The notes under the pieces are model-generated. The model was not told the origin of the DNA. It ran no database searches and worked only from the letters and a program-made list of their open reading frames with translations. The position numbers and the translations under genes were made by a program. DNA of 64,000 nucleotides from Candidatus Zixiibacteriota bacterium (GTDB lineage: Bacteria > Zixibacteria > MSB-5A5 > GN15 > FEB-12), in assembly GCA_017999435.1 (NCBI GenBank), contig JAGNLV010000002.1, positions 372,001 through 436,000 of the forward strand, read 5' to 3'. Shown here in pieces: positions 1 to 8,041 of the stretch. Each line of letters begins with the position of its first letter. The stretch's first letter is position 1.

Positions 1-501
1 GGAAGGGTCGCCGGCGTAAAGGACGGCGGCGAGGCCGGGACGCTCGGCGATCGAGAAGAGGTTGCTGTAGGCAAACGCCACATACGCGAGCAAGAGGAGC
101 GCGGCGGTCAGAAAGGCGGGACGCCGGGGGGAGCCGGGCGCCCCGAAGGCCGCCGCGTAGAGGAGATAGTAGGCAACCATGACGGCGCCGACGATGCCGA
201 GGAAGAACCAGGCGGTCACGATCGCGGCGCTGTACACGGGCACGGGGTACACCAACTGCACGAACAGCAGGGGAGCGACGCCGAGGGTGACGGTGGCGGC
301 CATGGCGGTGGGAAACAGTTTGACGAACTGCGCGACGACGGGGTGGCGCCACTTGTCGGCGAGGCGGCCGAAAACGACGATGAGGAGACCGCCGACCAGG
401 AAGTTCATGGCGGCGAAGTGGAGGGTGAGGGTGAGGAGGTGCAGGACAGTGACCAGCCACAGCGGGGCCGGGAGAAAATTGGGATCGGGCAGCGGGTTCA
501 T
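1..501 (-). CDS. Cytochrome bd-type oxidase second subunit-like membrane protein (partial)
   Basis: An open frame begins at an ATG at 499-501 and runs off the left edge without a stop, giving about 167 visible residues. It is strongly hydrophobic, with at least four membrane segments. The first segment carries His21 and His28 in the context HLLTLTLHFAAMNF, closely resembling the first segment of the upstream gene (His23, His28), so the two subunits look like paralogues of the CydA type. Its ATG overlaps the TGA of the upstream oxidase gene (ATGA), which implies translational coupling and a shared complex. The expected role is the second integral subunit of the oxidase encoded by 498-2039. The C-terminal part, and therefore any further heme motif, lies outside the window. 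Confidence 0.7.
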   Translation of the reverse strand, partial: MNPLPDPNFLPAPLWLVTVLHLLTLTLHFAAMNFLVGGLLIVVFGRLADKWRHPVVAQFVKLFPTAMAATVTLGVAPLLFVQLVYPVPVYSAAIVTAWFFLGIVGAVMVAYYLLYAAAFGAPGSPRRPAFLTAALLLLAYVAFAYSNLFSIAERPGLAAVLYAGDPS

Positions 502-2039
502 CGGGCGCCTCCTCGCGTTGCGGCCGCCGGCGTGCCGGCGGGCGCGCTCAGTGTCTGCAGAAACTGAATGAGCGCGACGCGCTCGGGTTCGCCGCCGGTG
601 AAGGGGGGCATTTCCTCGCCGAGATCATCGGACATGTCCAGGAGTGTCCGATACTCCTCTTCGCTCAGACCGGCCAGCGACTGAGTCTTGTCGTTGAAGC
701 CGCCGAGGACGTGACAGGAACCGCAGCGGACCTCGTAGACGCGGCGGCCGAGGTCGACGCCGGAGAGCCCGCAGACCTCGGCGAAGGGCCGGCGGTCGGT
801 GCGGGCGGCGAGGTGGGCGGCCAGCAGCCGGGCCTCCTCGGGCGTGCCCGTCCAGGGTGGCATGTTGCCGCGCATGGCGCCGATCCCCTGCACCATGGCG
901 GTGATGAACTCCTCATCGGCGCCGTCGAAAAACGGCTTCAGCGCGTTGTAGTTCTCCAGCGAGTGGCAGCTCCGGCAGGCGCGGCGGAAAAGATCGGCGC
1001 CTTCGTCGCCGGTGCGATAAGCCATGTGCGCGAGCATGCCGTCGGCGCGATAGTCGGCCGCCCGGGCGACCTCTACCCCGCTCGCGTACATGTAGCCGGT
1101 GATCACGTAGGGCTTGCGGAGGGCTTCGCGGAACCATTCGTACGAGCCGAACCAGACCAACCCGAGGGCCAGAGCAACCGCCGCGACTTCTGTGCGCCAG
1201 GCCCGGGGAGCGAGGAGTCCGAGGATGGCCAGCAGGGCCGCGATCGCGGCGGTCAGAAGATAGAGGAGATCGAGGGCGGCAAACGGGATGTTCATCGTCT
1301 GGCGGGCGGCCGCCATGAGATCGGCGGGGATGTCGCCGACATACCAGAAGAGGGAGGGGATGACGACCGCGAGCCCGACGAGGCCCCAGACCGCATTGTA
1401 GCGCACCAGGCGCACTCGCGCGCCGGGCGCGGGAAGGCGGGCGGCCACCGCGAGGGCGCAGAGGCCGGCGAGCATGATGCAGATCCCCGTGCGCAGCACG
1501 AGCGAGGACCAGTAGGTCGGGTTGAAGAAACCGTCCCAGAATCGGCCGGTGGCCAGCCAGTCGCCCGGGGTGAGCATGAAGGTCACGATGCCGTTGATGA
1601 TGACCAGGGAGAGCCAGGCGGCGCCGAAATAGATCCACCCAATGATCAGGTGGCGGCGCGGGGTGAGGCAGTCCCAGCCGTAGTAGTAGAGCAGGGCGGC
1701 GAGGATCTCGATGATGAAGAAGCACCACTCGGCGGCCCAGCCCCAGACGAAATTGCGGATGAGGACCGCGGTGGCGGCCGGGTTGAGCAGACCGATGATG
1801 AACCAGATGCCGACCCCGGTGAGGGCGCCGAAGACCACCGTGGTGAGGACGAAGAACCGGCTCAGCCGCCGCAGGAATCCGAGGTGGTCATCGTCGCCGC
1901 GGCGGCGGGCCGCACGCTCGGCCACGACCAGGTACAAGCCGCCGCCGATGGCGAAGTGAGAGACGAAGACGTGGACGACCGCGATCACGGCCATGAGCAC
2001 GCCGTAACCCAGGGTCGTATCCCAGAAGGGATAATTCAT
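498..2039 (-). CDS. CydA-like membrane oxidase subunit fused to a diheme cytochrome c domain
   Basis: 513 residues. The first ~300 form a multi-pass membrane domain related to cytochrome bd subunit I. His23 sits in membrane segment 1 like the high-spin heme ligand of CydA, and the segment WAAEWCFFIIEIL near residues 101-113 keeps two Glu (104, 111) spaced like CydA Glu99/Glu107, which feed protons to the heme site. The C-terminal third is periplasmic-type cytochrome c with two heme motifs, CRSCH (354-358) and CGSCH (438-442), each followed by a Met-Pro-Pro (Met392, Met476) suited as axial ligand. From memory this matches the c-heme-bearing OR-C type branch of the bd superfamily rather than a quinol oxidase. 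GGAGG lies six bases before the ATG. Oxygen reduction fed by cytochrome c is the likely role, but the electron donor is inferred. Confidence 0.85.
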   Translation of the reverse strand: MNYPFWDTTLGYGVLMAVIAVVHVFVSHFAIGGGLYLVVAERAARRRGDDDHLGFLRRLSRFFVLTTVVFGALTGVGIWFIIGLLNPAATAVLIRNFVWGWAAEWCFFIIEILAALLYYYGWDCLTPRRHLIIGWIYFGAAWLSLVIINGIVTFMLTPGDWLATGRFWDGFFNPTYWSSLVLRTGICIMLAGLCALAVAARLPAPGARVRLVRYNAVWGLVGLAVVIPSLFWYVGDIPADLMAAARQTMNIPFAALDLLYLLTAAIAALLAILGLLAPRAWRTEVAAVALALGLVWFGSYEWFREALRKPYVITGYMYASGVEVARAADYRADGMLAHMAYRTGDEGADLFRRACRSCHSLENYNALKPFFDGADEEFITAMVQGIGAMRGNMPPWTGTPEEARLLAAHLAARTDRRPFAEVCGLSGVDLGRRVYEVRCGSCHVLGGFNDKTQSLAGLSEEEYRTLLDMSDDLGEEMPPFTGGEPERVALIQFLQTLSAPAGTPAAATRGGAR

Positions 2040-2070
2040 GCGTTACCTCCGCAAGGGCACCGGACAATCT

Positions 2071-2086
2071 TGTGAAATAAATAACA
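2071..2086. promoter_or_regulatory. Crp-like palindrome in the oxidase promoter
   Basis: TGTGA-N6-TAACA differs at one position from the Crp consensus TGTGA-N6-TCACA. It overlaps the predicted -10 box of the oxidase operon, a position better suited to repression than activation. A Crp/Fnr-family gene is at 9005-9676. Confidence 0.35.
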
Positions 2087-2106
2087 AAACGGACCGGAAG
2101 AATCAA
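2078..2106 (-). promoter_or_regulatory. Sigma70-type promoter of the oxidase operon
   Basis: On the minus strand, -35 TTGATT (2101-2106) and -10 TATTTA (2078-2083) are separated by 17 bases. The predicted start is about 30 bases before the oxidase ATG at 2039. Confidence 0.5.
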
Positions 2107-2147
2107 CTATATTTCCCGCAAGGCCCGGCCAGGGCAGCTCCCCGCGG

Positions 2148-2582
2148 CTAGGTGTCGGCCGATTTCCGTTTCGAAAAATACTCGATATCGGGGGCGTGGT
2201 CATAGCCGAGACGGGCCACGAGCTCCATGGAAGGTTCGTTCCAGTCTTCGATCAGGCAGGCGATGATCTCGGCTCCGCGCTCGTGCAGGAATTCTTCGCA
2301 GGCGCGGACGATCCGGGCGGCCAGACCCTGGCGCCGGAAGTCGGGGTGGACCGCCAGCCGGTTGATCCAGCCCTTGCGGCCGTCGAACGTGGCCAGCCCG
2401 GCGGCGACCAGCCGGTCGCGGTCGAAAACGCCGAAAAACGCGGTGTCGGGGCGGCGCATCTCGATTTCGATTCTTTCGCGGGAGTCGCGGCCGAGAGGCC
2501 GGTAGGGCAGGCCGGCATCCCCCCACAGGTTGATGAGGGCGTCGTAATCGGCGATCGTCAGTTTCACCAGGTGACGGGTCAT
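2148..2582 (-). CDS. GNAT-family N-acetyltransferase
   Basis: 144 residues, the normal size of a single GNAT domain. The acetyl-CoA-binding region is visible as LAVHPDFRRQGLAARIV (about residues 75-92): the Q/RxxGxG/A loop follows the beta4 strand INRLAV. The N-terminal part (YDALINLWGDAGLPYRPLG) resembles GNAT proteins that acetylate small amines or protein N-termini. The substrate cannot be read from the sequence. The gene is a single unit between the oxidase operon and the DUF116 gene, on the same strand. Confidence 0.8.
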   Translation of the reverse strand: MTRHLVKLTIADYDALINLWGDAGLPYRPLGRDSRERIEIEMRRPDTAFFGVFDRDRLVAAGLATFDGRKGWINRLAVHPDFRRQGLAARIVRACEEFLHERGAEIIACLIEDWNEPSMELVARLGYDHAPDIEYFSKRKSADT

Positions 2583-2666
2583 GAGACTTCTCCATCGTGA
2601 CAGGTCAACCGGAGCAAGATAGGCCCGAGGGCGGGAAGGCGAAAGTGAGAATGCGGCCGGGGGCGG

Positions 2667-3344
2667 TTACGGCGACAGCCGGGCGGCCCGCTTTTCCTCG
2701 AGGATCTCTCTCAGCCAGGACATGGGAAAACGGGAGCCGAAGGGGACGTCGTTCCAGTGTTCGCAGCCGGTGAAGCTGAGGAGGACGCCGCGGGCGGGGA
2801 TATCGAGTTCGGCGCAGGTGCGCAGGCCGGAGGTGAGCATGATCATGCAGGCGACGCCGACGACGCCGACGTTGCTCAGCCGCTCGGCGTAGTGTTCGAT
2901 CTGGTTCGAGAGCTTGCGTTTCGAGAACGCCACCCGGGCGCCGTACTCCCCGGCCAGCTCCATCACCCAGTACGACTGGCAGGCCGGCTCGCACTGCTGG
3001 CACGTGTCGCCGTACTCCCCCTCGACCTTCCGGCAGTCGGGGTTGTTCAGCGAGAGACAGTCGGGCACGATGATGAGCGTGTCGCCGGTCCGGTTGAAGG
3101 CTTCACGGTTGAGGTCGTCGTAGAACGAGAAGGCGAGAGCCTCGAGGAGGTACTTCTCCTTGGGCGTGCGGCGGAGGTCCTTTTCGGGAGAGTCCTCCGC
3201 CCAGGCGCGGCAGATGAATTCGTCGAGGCCGGCGAACTCGGCGGCGAATTCGGCGAAACCTTGGTCGACAATGCGGCGGCGAAAGAGGGCCAGTCTTTTT
3301 CGGAAGTCCGGCCCGAGGCGGTAGGTTGGGTAACGGCGCGTCAT
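2667..3344 (-). CDS. DUF116 family protein
   Basis: 225 residues with the Cys-rich core of DUF116: a cysteine after SLNNPD (residue 104), then GDTCQQCEPACQS (about 112-124), then Cys171, Cys182 and Cys198. Such spacing suggests a metal or iron-sulfur site. There is no signal peptide or membrane segment, so the protein should be cytoplasmic. The family is of unknown function, and neighbouring genes give no clue. The ATG at 3344 lies eight bases after a TATATT box on the minus strand with no clear Shine-Dalgarno, so the mRNA may be leaderless, though no good -35 is visible. Confidence 0.75.
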   Translation of the reverse strand: MTRRYPTYRLGPDFRKRLALFRRRIVDQGFAEFAAEFAGLDEFICRAWAEDSPEKDLRRTPKEKYLLEALAFSFYDDLNREAFNRTGDTLIIVPDCLSLNNPDCRKVEGEYGDTCQQCEPACQSYWVMELAGEYGARVAFSKRKLSNQIEHYAERLSNVGVVGVACMIMLTSGLRTCAELDIPARGVLLSFTGCEHWNDVPFGSRFPMSWLREILEEKRAARLSP

Positions 3345-3398
3345 CGCCAGTCAATATACGGACTGACGGCGGCCGGGCGCGAGAAATATGAGGGGGGC

Positions 3399-3938
3399 CT
3401 AGCGGGCCGGGCGCTCCGTCAGCCGGCGGAGACCGTCGCGGGCATCCGACGACTCCGGGTGCAGCGCCAGCGCGGCCCGGTAGCTCTGTTCGGCGCGGCC
3501 GTAGCGGGCCTGGGCTTCGAAATTGCGCGCCCGCGCAAGGTGTATCTGGCTGCGGATGCGGCTGTCGGGGGGCGCCAGGTCGAGGCTCTCGGACAGAAAC
3601 GCCTCGGCCGTGGCGTAGTCCTCGGCCGCGCAGCGGATCAGACCGAGAGCGTAGAACGGTTCCCAGTGGTCGGGATGCCGGGCCACCGCCCGGCGGAGGA
3701 CCGCCACCGCCTCCGGGTAGCGCTGCTGGCGGTAGAGCATGAAACCGTCGCTGACGAGCGACCGAAACTGCTCGTCGGTATCGGCCGGGAGGACGGCGGC
3801 GGAATCGGCGGAATCGGCGGCGGTCGGCGGGCCGTCGACGCGGACGGCCTTGGTCGTGACCATGCCGCCGCTGCAGCCGCCCAGGACCAACACGAGAGTC
3901 GCGGCGGCGTACAAGCGGGTGAGGGCAGGCTGGCGCAT
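3399..3938 (-). CDS. TPR-containing lipoprotein
   Basis: About 179 residues from the ATG at 3936-3938. I chose that start because AGGAGG precedes it by nine bases and because it opens a lipoprotein signal peptide ending LVLGGC; a longer frame upstream would bury the signal. After a low-complexity linker, residues ~60-175 hold about three tetratricopeptide repeats (for example DGFMLYRQQRYPEAVAVL, and PFYALGLIRCAAEDYATAEA), ending in EQSYRAALALHPES. TPRs mediate protein-protein contacts. It is probably a membrane-anchored scaffold, but the partner is unknown. It is transcribed divergently from the TM2 gene at 4087. Confidence 0.75.
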   Translation of the reverse strand: MRQPALTRLYAAATLVLVLGGCSGGMVTTKAVRVDGPPTAADSADSAAVLPADTDEQFRSLVSDGFMLYRQQRYPEAVAVLRRAVARHPDHWEPFYALGLIRCAAEDYATAEAFLSESLDLAPPDSRIRSQIHLARARNFEAQARYGRAEQSYRAALALHPESSDARDGLRRLTERPAR

Positions 3939-4017
3939 TGACTTTGTCCTCCTGGGGAGCATAGGTCGAAATATCGGCGCGGCCGGCGTGACGCCTGAGC
4001 GGGGGCGGGAAAAAGGG

Positions 4018-4047
4018 TTGAATAAACCGCTGGATTGTAGATAATAT
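4018..4047 (+). promoter_or_regulatory. Probable sigma70 promoter of the TM2 gene
   Basis: TTGAAT (4018-4023) and TAATAT (4042-4047) are 18 bases apart. The ATG at 4087 follows about 33 bases after the predicted start. Confidence 0.45.
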
Positions 4048-4086
4048 GGGCAGGAATCCGAGCGGCTGATCAAAGAGAGGACAGGT

Positions 4087-4368
4087 ATGGCGAACGGAAC
4101 AACACCCGTGTTCTACAAGAATCCGGGGCTGGCGGCGGTGCTGTCGTTCTTCTGGATGGGGCTGGGGCAGATCTACAACGGCCAGATCGCCAAGGGCGTG
4201 TTTTTCATCGTCCTGTACGCGGTGTCGGTGCTCATGATGCTGATCCTGATCGGCTTTCTCACCACCCCGGTTCTGTGGATCTGGGGAATGTACGACGCGT
4301 ATTCCTCGGCCGAGAAACTCAACCGGGAGCTGGCGAGCCGTCAGGGAAGCGGGCCGGCCGGGTACTGA
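4087..4368 (+). CDS. TM2 domain-containing membrane protein
   Basis: 93 residues. Two hydrophobic segments (about 14-35 and 40-72) flank the short turn NGQIAKG, and the first contains GLGQIYNGQ, the signature of the TM2 family. An AGAGAGGACAGGT stretch just before the ATG supplies the ribosome binding site. The C-terminus is short and cytoplasmic (AEKLNRELASRQ). TM2 proteins are widespread and mostly uncharacterised. It ends 19 bases before the convergent methyltransferase gene. Confidence 0.8.
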   Translation: MANGTTPVFYKNPGLAAVLSFFWMGLGQIYNGQIAKGVFFIVLYAVSVLMMLILIGFLTTPVLWIWGMYDAYSSAEKLNRELASRQGSGPAGY

Positions 4369-4387
4369 GGGCCCCCGCCCGAGGCGG

Positions 4388-5161
4388 TCAGGTCCGCCTC
4401 CGGGCCACGACACACACGCGCAGGGTCGACCGGTCGGCGGGCGTGAATCGGTAGCAATCGTAGAAGCCGCGGACGGTGAAACCCGCGGAACGCAGGAGCT
4501 GTCGAATCCGGGTGTTGCTGTAGGCGCGTTCGTAGTGGATCTCGTCGAAACGGTCCCAGCGGTCGCCGCGTTTGACGAAGGTGGCGGCGGTGAGGCAGGC
4601 CGTGCGGGACCGGGCCTGGTACTCGCTTTTCCACACCCAGGCAAGTTCTTCGCGGGCATCGGCGAAGACGTGGCCGCTCCAGATGTCGGACAGGGCGGCA
4701 GCCGTGTTCATGTCGAAGATGAACCAGCCGCGGTCGTTGAGGTGGTCGTGGACCGACCGAAATGCCGCGCCGAGGTCGCGTTCGGTCAACAGGTGGTTGA
4801 GCGAATCGTAGAAGCAGGTGATGAAGTCGACGCGAACCGTGCCGCGCGGGCGGTCATCGGGGATGAGGCGGAAAGCGGGGAGAGTTTTCTGGTAGAGACG
4901 GACACCCCGGCCGCGGAGTTTGCGGGCCGCCTGGGCGATCATCTCGGGAGAGCCGTCAAGCCCGGCCATGATGAACCCCCGGTCGAGGAAGCGGGCGAGA
5001 GCGGTGCCGGTGCCGCAACAGAGGTCGAGACCGGTGACGGCCCGGATGCGATGGCGTTTCATGAGCGCCAGGGTGTAGTCGACCATGCGGGCGGAGTGGC
5101 GGTCCTGACCCATCAGATCCCAGACGGCGGCCAGGCCGGCATAGGGGGCCCCGGGCGTCAC
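4388..5161 (-). CDS. Class I SAM-dependent methyltransferase
   Basis: 257 residues with the SAM-binding motif I LDLCCGTGTALARF at about 46-59, followed by the acidic end of strand beta2 (AGLDGSPEMI, ~67-76) and motif IV DFITCFYDSLNHL at about 109-121. This is the layout of the Methyltransf_11/25-type small-molecule methyltransferases. The region after 150 (FDMNTAAALSDIW) continues the Rossmann-like fold. No substrate can be assigned. The gene is convergent with the TM2 gene and divergent from the metallophosphoesterase gene. Confidence 0.8.
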   Translation of the reverse strand: MTPGAPYAGLAAVWDLMGQDRHSARMVDYTLALMKRHRIRAVTGLDLCCGTGTALARFLDRGFIMAGLDGSPEMIAQAARKLRGRGVRLYQKTLPAFRLIPDDRPRGTVRVDFITCFYDSLNHLLTERDLGAAFRSVHDHLNDRGWFIFDMNTAAALSDIWSGHVFADAREELAWVWKSEYQARSRTACLTAATFVKRGDRWDRFDEIHYERAYSNTRIRQLLRSAGFTVRGFYDCYRFTPADRSTLRVCVVARRRT

Positions 5162-5308
5162 TGACGGCTCTCTCGTACAGCGATCATATCAGCGCATGAT
5201 AGCGCGCCGGAGTCGCACCGCCAAGCGGAAAGGCGCGCCCCAGAGGGCGGGCGACCGCCGACAAAAATCACAATCTTCCGCCCGCCGCCCGCCGGGAGAA
5301 ACATGGTA

Positions 5309-5338
5309 TTGACGCATCCGGAGAAGCGGAGTTATTGT
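5309..5338 (+). promoter_or_regulatory. Probable sigma70 promoter of the metallophosphoesterase operon
   Basis: TTGACG (5309-5314) and TATTGT (5333-5338) are 18 bases apart, about 90 bases before the ATG at 5431. Confidence 0.45.
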
Positions 5339-5430
5339 GGGGGGAGAATTCACGGGGATGCGTTCGCGCGGGGGGCCGCCGGTTTTTCCGTCGGTTCCGC
5401 CGCCGCAAACATGACGGATGGAGGTGTGGG

Positions 5431-6807
5431 ATGCGCCTCGCGGTCATTTCCGATGTCCACCTGGGCGACCCGATGTGCCAGGTGGTGGTCAGGGAGGGGG
5501 GGCGCTGCCGGCCGGGGCCGCGGCTCGAGCAATTGCAGGCGGCGCTCGCGCCGGGCCTCACCTATCTCGTCCTGATCGGCGACATCCTGGATTTTTCGCT
5601 CGCGACCTACGAAGAAGTCTACGAGGCGGCGGAGGTGTTTTTCGGCGCCCTGGCCGGGACGGCGGAGTACTTCGTCTACGTGCCGGGCAACCACGACTTC
5701 GACGTCTGGACGACGGTCGAGTACCAGGTGAACATCATCAATCGGCTCGACCGCGGGAAGCCGGTGCGGCCGTTTCGGTGGACGGTGCCGGCGGTGTTCG
5801 ACGACCGGCCCGGGCGGCGCGACCGCCAGGTGTTGCCGACGGTGGACCCGAGTCCGGAGGGTCCGCCCTACGGCGGGCTGTTCCTCGACGCGCTGGGAAC
5901 GGGCGGCGGCGGACGAAGCCGGTTCATTTTCGCCTACCCCAATGCCTACCTGGCGACCGCGGACGGGGAACTCATCATGATGACCCACGGGCACTATTTC
6001 GAGTGGTACTGGAGCGCCCTCTATGAGGCGGTCACGGGGATTGTCGCCGGGCATCCGCCGGGCGCCGGGGAGGCGGAACCGGCGGACCCGACGCTGGAGC
6101 AGATGGTGGCGGTGAACTCGACCGCCTGCCAGTTGTCGTGCTCGGGGATCGGGCAGGCGGGGCTGCTGAGCCGGGTGATCAATGAAGTGGTGGCGGAGGT
6201 CAAAGTGGAGAGCCGCCACCGGTCGCTGGCGGCGACTAGCCGCTACCTGGACAACGCCATCGCCTATGTCGATGCGTATACGCGGATCGGCGGCGACCTG
6301 TTCGACCGGCTCGATCTCGACGAGCGGGTGATGGAGGCGATCAAGGCGCGACTGATGCGGAAGCTGCGGGCGTACGAAGCGGCGCGCCACCGCGTCCCCT
6401 TTCTCCGCAACAAGGGGACGCGGGAGCGGTTCGGGGCGTATTTCGCGGCCGGCGCCAGGGAGATTGCGGCCCTCAACGAGCGGCACGCGTGCGCGCTGCC
6501 GGAGTCGCCGGGCGCCGTGATTTTCGGCCACACCCACCGGCCCCTGCGGTGGGAGCCGACGCGCGTGCCGAACGCGGACTATGACTACCCCTATCGGGGC
6601 CGGACGGTCCGGCTGTTCAACGCCGGAGCGTGGATCAACCGGGAGCGGGAGGGCCGCGGGCAGGTGTTCTCGGGGGCGGAGGTGTTCCTGTACGACTCGG
6701 ACATTCCCGGCGGGATGACCTCGGTGGCGATCGAGGCGGAGGCGGGGCCGGGGCCGGAGATGATTGCGGACGGTCCCGGCGCTTCGGACGGGCCGGAGGG
6801 ATCGTGA
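5431..6807 (+). CDS. Metallophosphoesterase (calcineurin-like)
   Basis: 458 residues from the ATG at 5431. That start has GGAGGTG seven bases upstream and opens directly on the first catalytic motif; the frame is open further upstream but carries no ribosome site. The five metallophosphoesterase motifs are present: ISDVHLGD (D-x-H), GDILD, GNHDF, THGHYFEW, and FGHTHRPLRW near the end. These bind a dinuclear metal centre that hydrolyses phosphoesters. The ~200-residue insertion between the GNHD and GHTH motifs is long for the family. No signal peptide is seen, so a cytoplasmic enzyme is likely. The stop overlaps the GTG of the amidohydrolase gene, so the two are probably co-translated. Confidence 0.85.
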   Translation: MRLAVISDVHLGDPMCQVVVREGGRCRPGPRLEQLQAALAPGLTYLVLIGDILDFSLATYEEVYEAAEVFFGALAGTAEYFVYVPGNHDFDVWTTVEYQVNIINRLDRGKPVRPFRWTVPAVFDDRPGRRDRQVLPTVDPSPEGPPYGGLFLDALGTGGGGRSRFIFAYPNAYLATADGELIMMTHGHYFEWYWSALYEAVTGIVAGHPPGAGEAEPADPTLEQMVAVNSTACQLSCSGIGQAGLLSRVINEVVAEVKVESRHRSLAATSRYLDNAIAYVDAYTRIGGDLFDRLDLDERVMEAIKARLMRKLRAYEAARHRVPFLRNKGTRERFGAYFAAGAREIAALNERHACALPESPGAVIFGHTHRPLRWEPTRVPNADYDYPYRGRTVRLFNAGAWINREREGRGQVFSGAEVFLYDSDIPGGMTSVAIEAEAGPGPEMIADGPGASDGPEGS

Positions 6808-7982
6808 GCGCGAACAGAGTGCCGGACGGCGACGGCGTCATCGACGCCCACGTGCACGTCGGCCTGCGCGACGGCTGGAACGGGTGGGGGCGGATGTCGG
6901 CCGCCTACGCCTCGGAGGCGAACCTGACCTTTCGGATCTTTGCGCTCTATGCGGGATTGGCGGGGGAGGCGATCACCGACGAGCGGCTCGTGGCGGCGGC
7001 GATCGACTACGCCCTGAGCGCGCCGGTGCGAAGCGTAGTGATGCTGGCGCTCGACCATGTGTACGAGCGCGACGGACGGCCCAAGCCGGAGCGTTCCCAC
7101 CTGTGGGTCCACAACGACTACATCCTGTACCTGCGCGCGGAGGTGGCGCGGCGGGGACAGCCGGGAAAAGTGCTGTTCGGGGCCTCCGTGCATCCCTACC
7201 GCACCGATTTCGCCGAGCGGGTGCGGGAGTGCGCCGACAAGGGAGCGGTGCTCCTGAAGTGGGTGCCGTCGGCGCAGGATATCGACCTGGCGAGCGAGAC
7301 GGTGGCGGAGCGGCTGGAGTTCCTCGCGGCGTTTCGCAAGCCCAACGGCAAGCCGCTGCCGCTTCTTTTGCACGTCGGGCCCGAGTATGCGATCCCCCCG
7401 GCCGATCCCGCGGGGACGTCGTATGACTTCCTCACCTGGACGGCGGGCGACCGCTTCTGGAACCGGGTGCTGAGCCGGCTGGGAGTGCGGCCGCGCTGGC
7501 GCGACCGGGACGGGGCGAAGATCCGCCGGCATCTGGCGCGGGCGCTCGACGCGGGGGCGGTGATCATTTTCGCCCACTGCGGTCTCCCCTACTGGTCGCC
7601 GAAGTTCGCGCAGCGGTGGTTCGAAAAGTCGGAGTTCGAAACCGTGAAGGGCTATCTCGCGGAGAACGGCGCGCCCGGGCGCAGGGGGAAAGCATACGCC
7701 GACCTCGCGGCGTTCTGCACGCCCTTTCGGCAGGGGTACTTCGCCCAGGCGGCGCGGCTCCCGCAGGAGTATCTGCTGTTCGGGAGCGACGCGCCGACGC
7801 CGGTATTTGACCTCGGGGCCGATCCCGGGGCGGTGTGGGAGGGGTTCCGGGGGGTGCTCAAGGGGGATTTCGCGAAAGCGGTGGTTCCGGCGGGGAACGC
7901 CAGCGGCGTCAACTACCGGGTGCTGAGGCGGTTCTTTCCGGAGGCGCGGGTGTTCGGGGAGAACTTCGCGCGCCTGATCTGA
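6804..7982 (+). CDS. Amidohydrolase family protein (amidohydrolase 2-like)
   Basis: 392 residues from a GTG at 6804 that overlaps the preceding TGA (GTGA); GGAGGG sits just upstream. Metal-site motifs of the amidohydrolase superfamily are in order: IDAHVHVG near the N-terminus (HxH), LLLHVGPEY around residue 190, IIFAHCGLPYWS around 255, and LFGSDAPTP around 330 (the late Asp). KWVPSAQDID supplies the beta4 Lys typical of the amidohydrolase 2 group. The substrate is unknown. Coupling to a metallophosphoesterase suggests sequential hydrolysis of a phosphorylated amide or ester, which is inference only. Confidence 0.8.
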   Translation: MSANRVPDGDGVIDAHVHVGLRDGWNGWGRMSAAYASEANLTFRIFALYAGLAGEAITDERLVAAAIDYALSAPVRSVVMLALDHVYERDGRPKPERSHLWVHNDYILYLRAEVARRGQPGKVLFGASVHPYRTDFAERVRECADKGAVLLKWVPSAQDIDLASETVAERLEFLAAFRKPNGKPLPLLLHVGPEYAIPPADPAGTSYDFLTWTAGDRFWNRVLSRLGVRPRWRDRDGAKIRRHLARALDAGAVIIFAHCGLPYWSPKFAQRWFEKSEFETVKGYLAENGAPGRRGKAYADLAAFCTPFRQGYFAQAARLPQEYLLFGSDAPTPVFDLGADPGAVWEGFRGVLKGDFAKAVVPAGNASGVNYRVLRRFFPEARVFGENFARLI

Positions 7983-8004
7983 CCGGCGCCGCGCGCGGGG
8001 GTTG

Positions 8005-8034
8005 TTGACAGCGGGGCGGCGAGGCGGCTAATTA
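8005..8034 (+). promoter_or_regulatory. Sigma70-type promoter, apparently leaderless
   Basis: TTGACA (8005-8010) and TAATTA (8029-8034) are 18 bases apart. Transcription would begin about 8041, directly at the ATG at 8042, and no Shine-Dalgarno precedes that ATG. Confidence 0.5.
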
Positions 8035-8041
8035 CCGGCTG

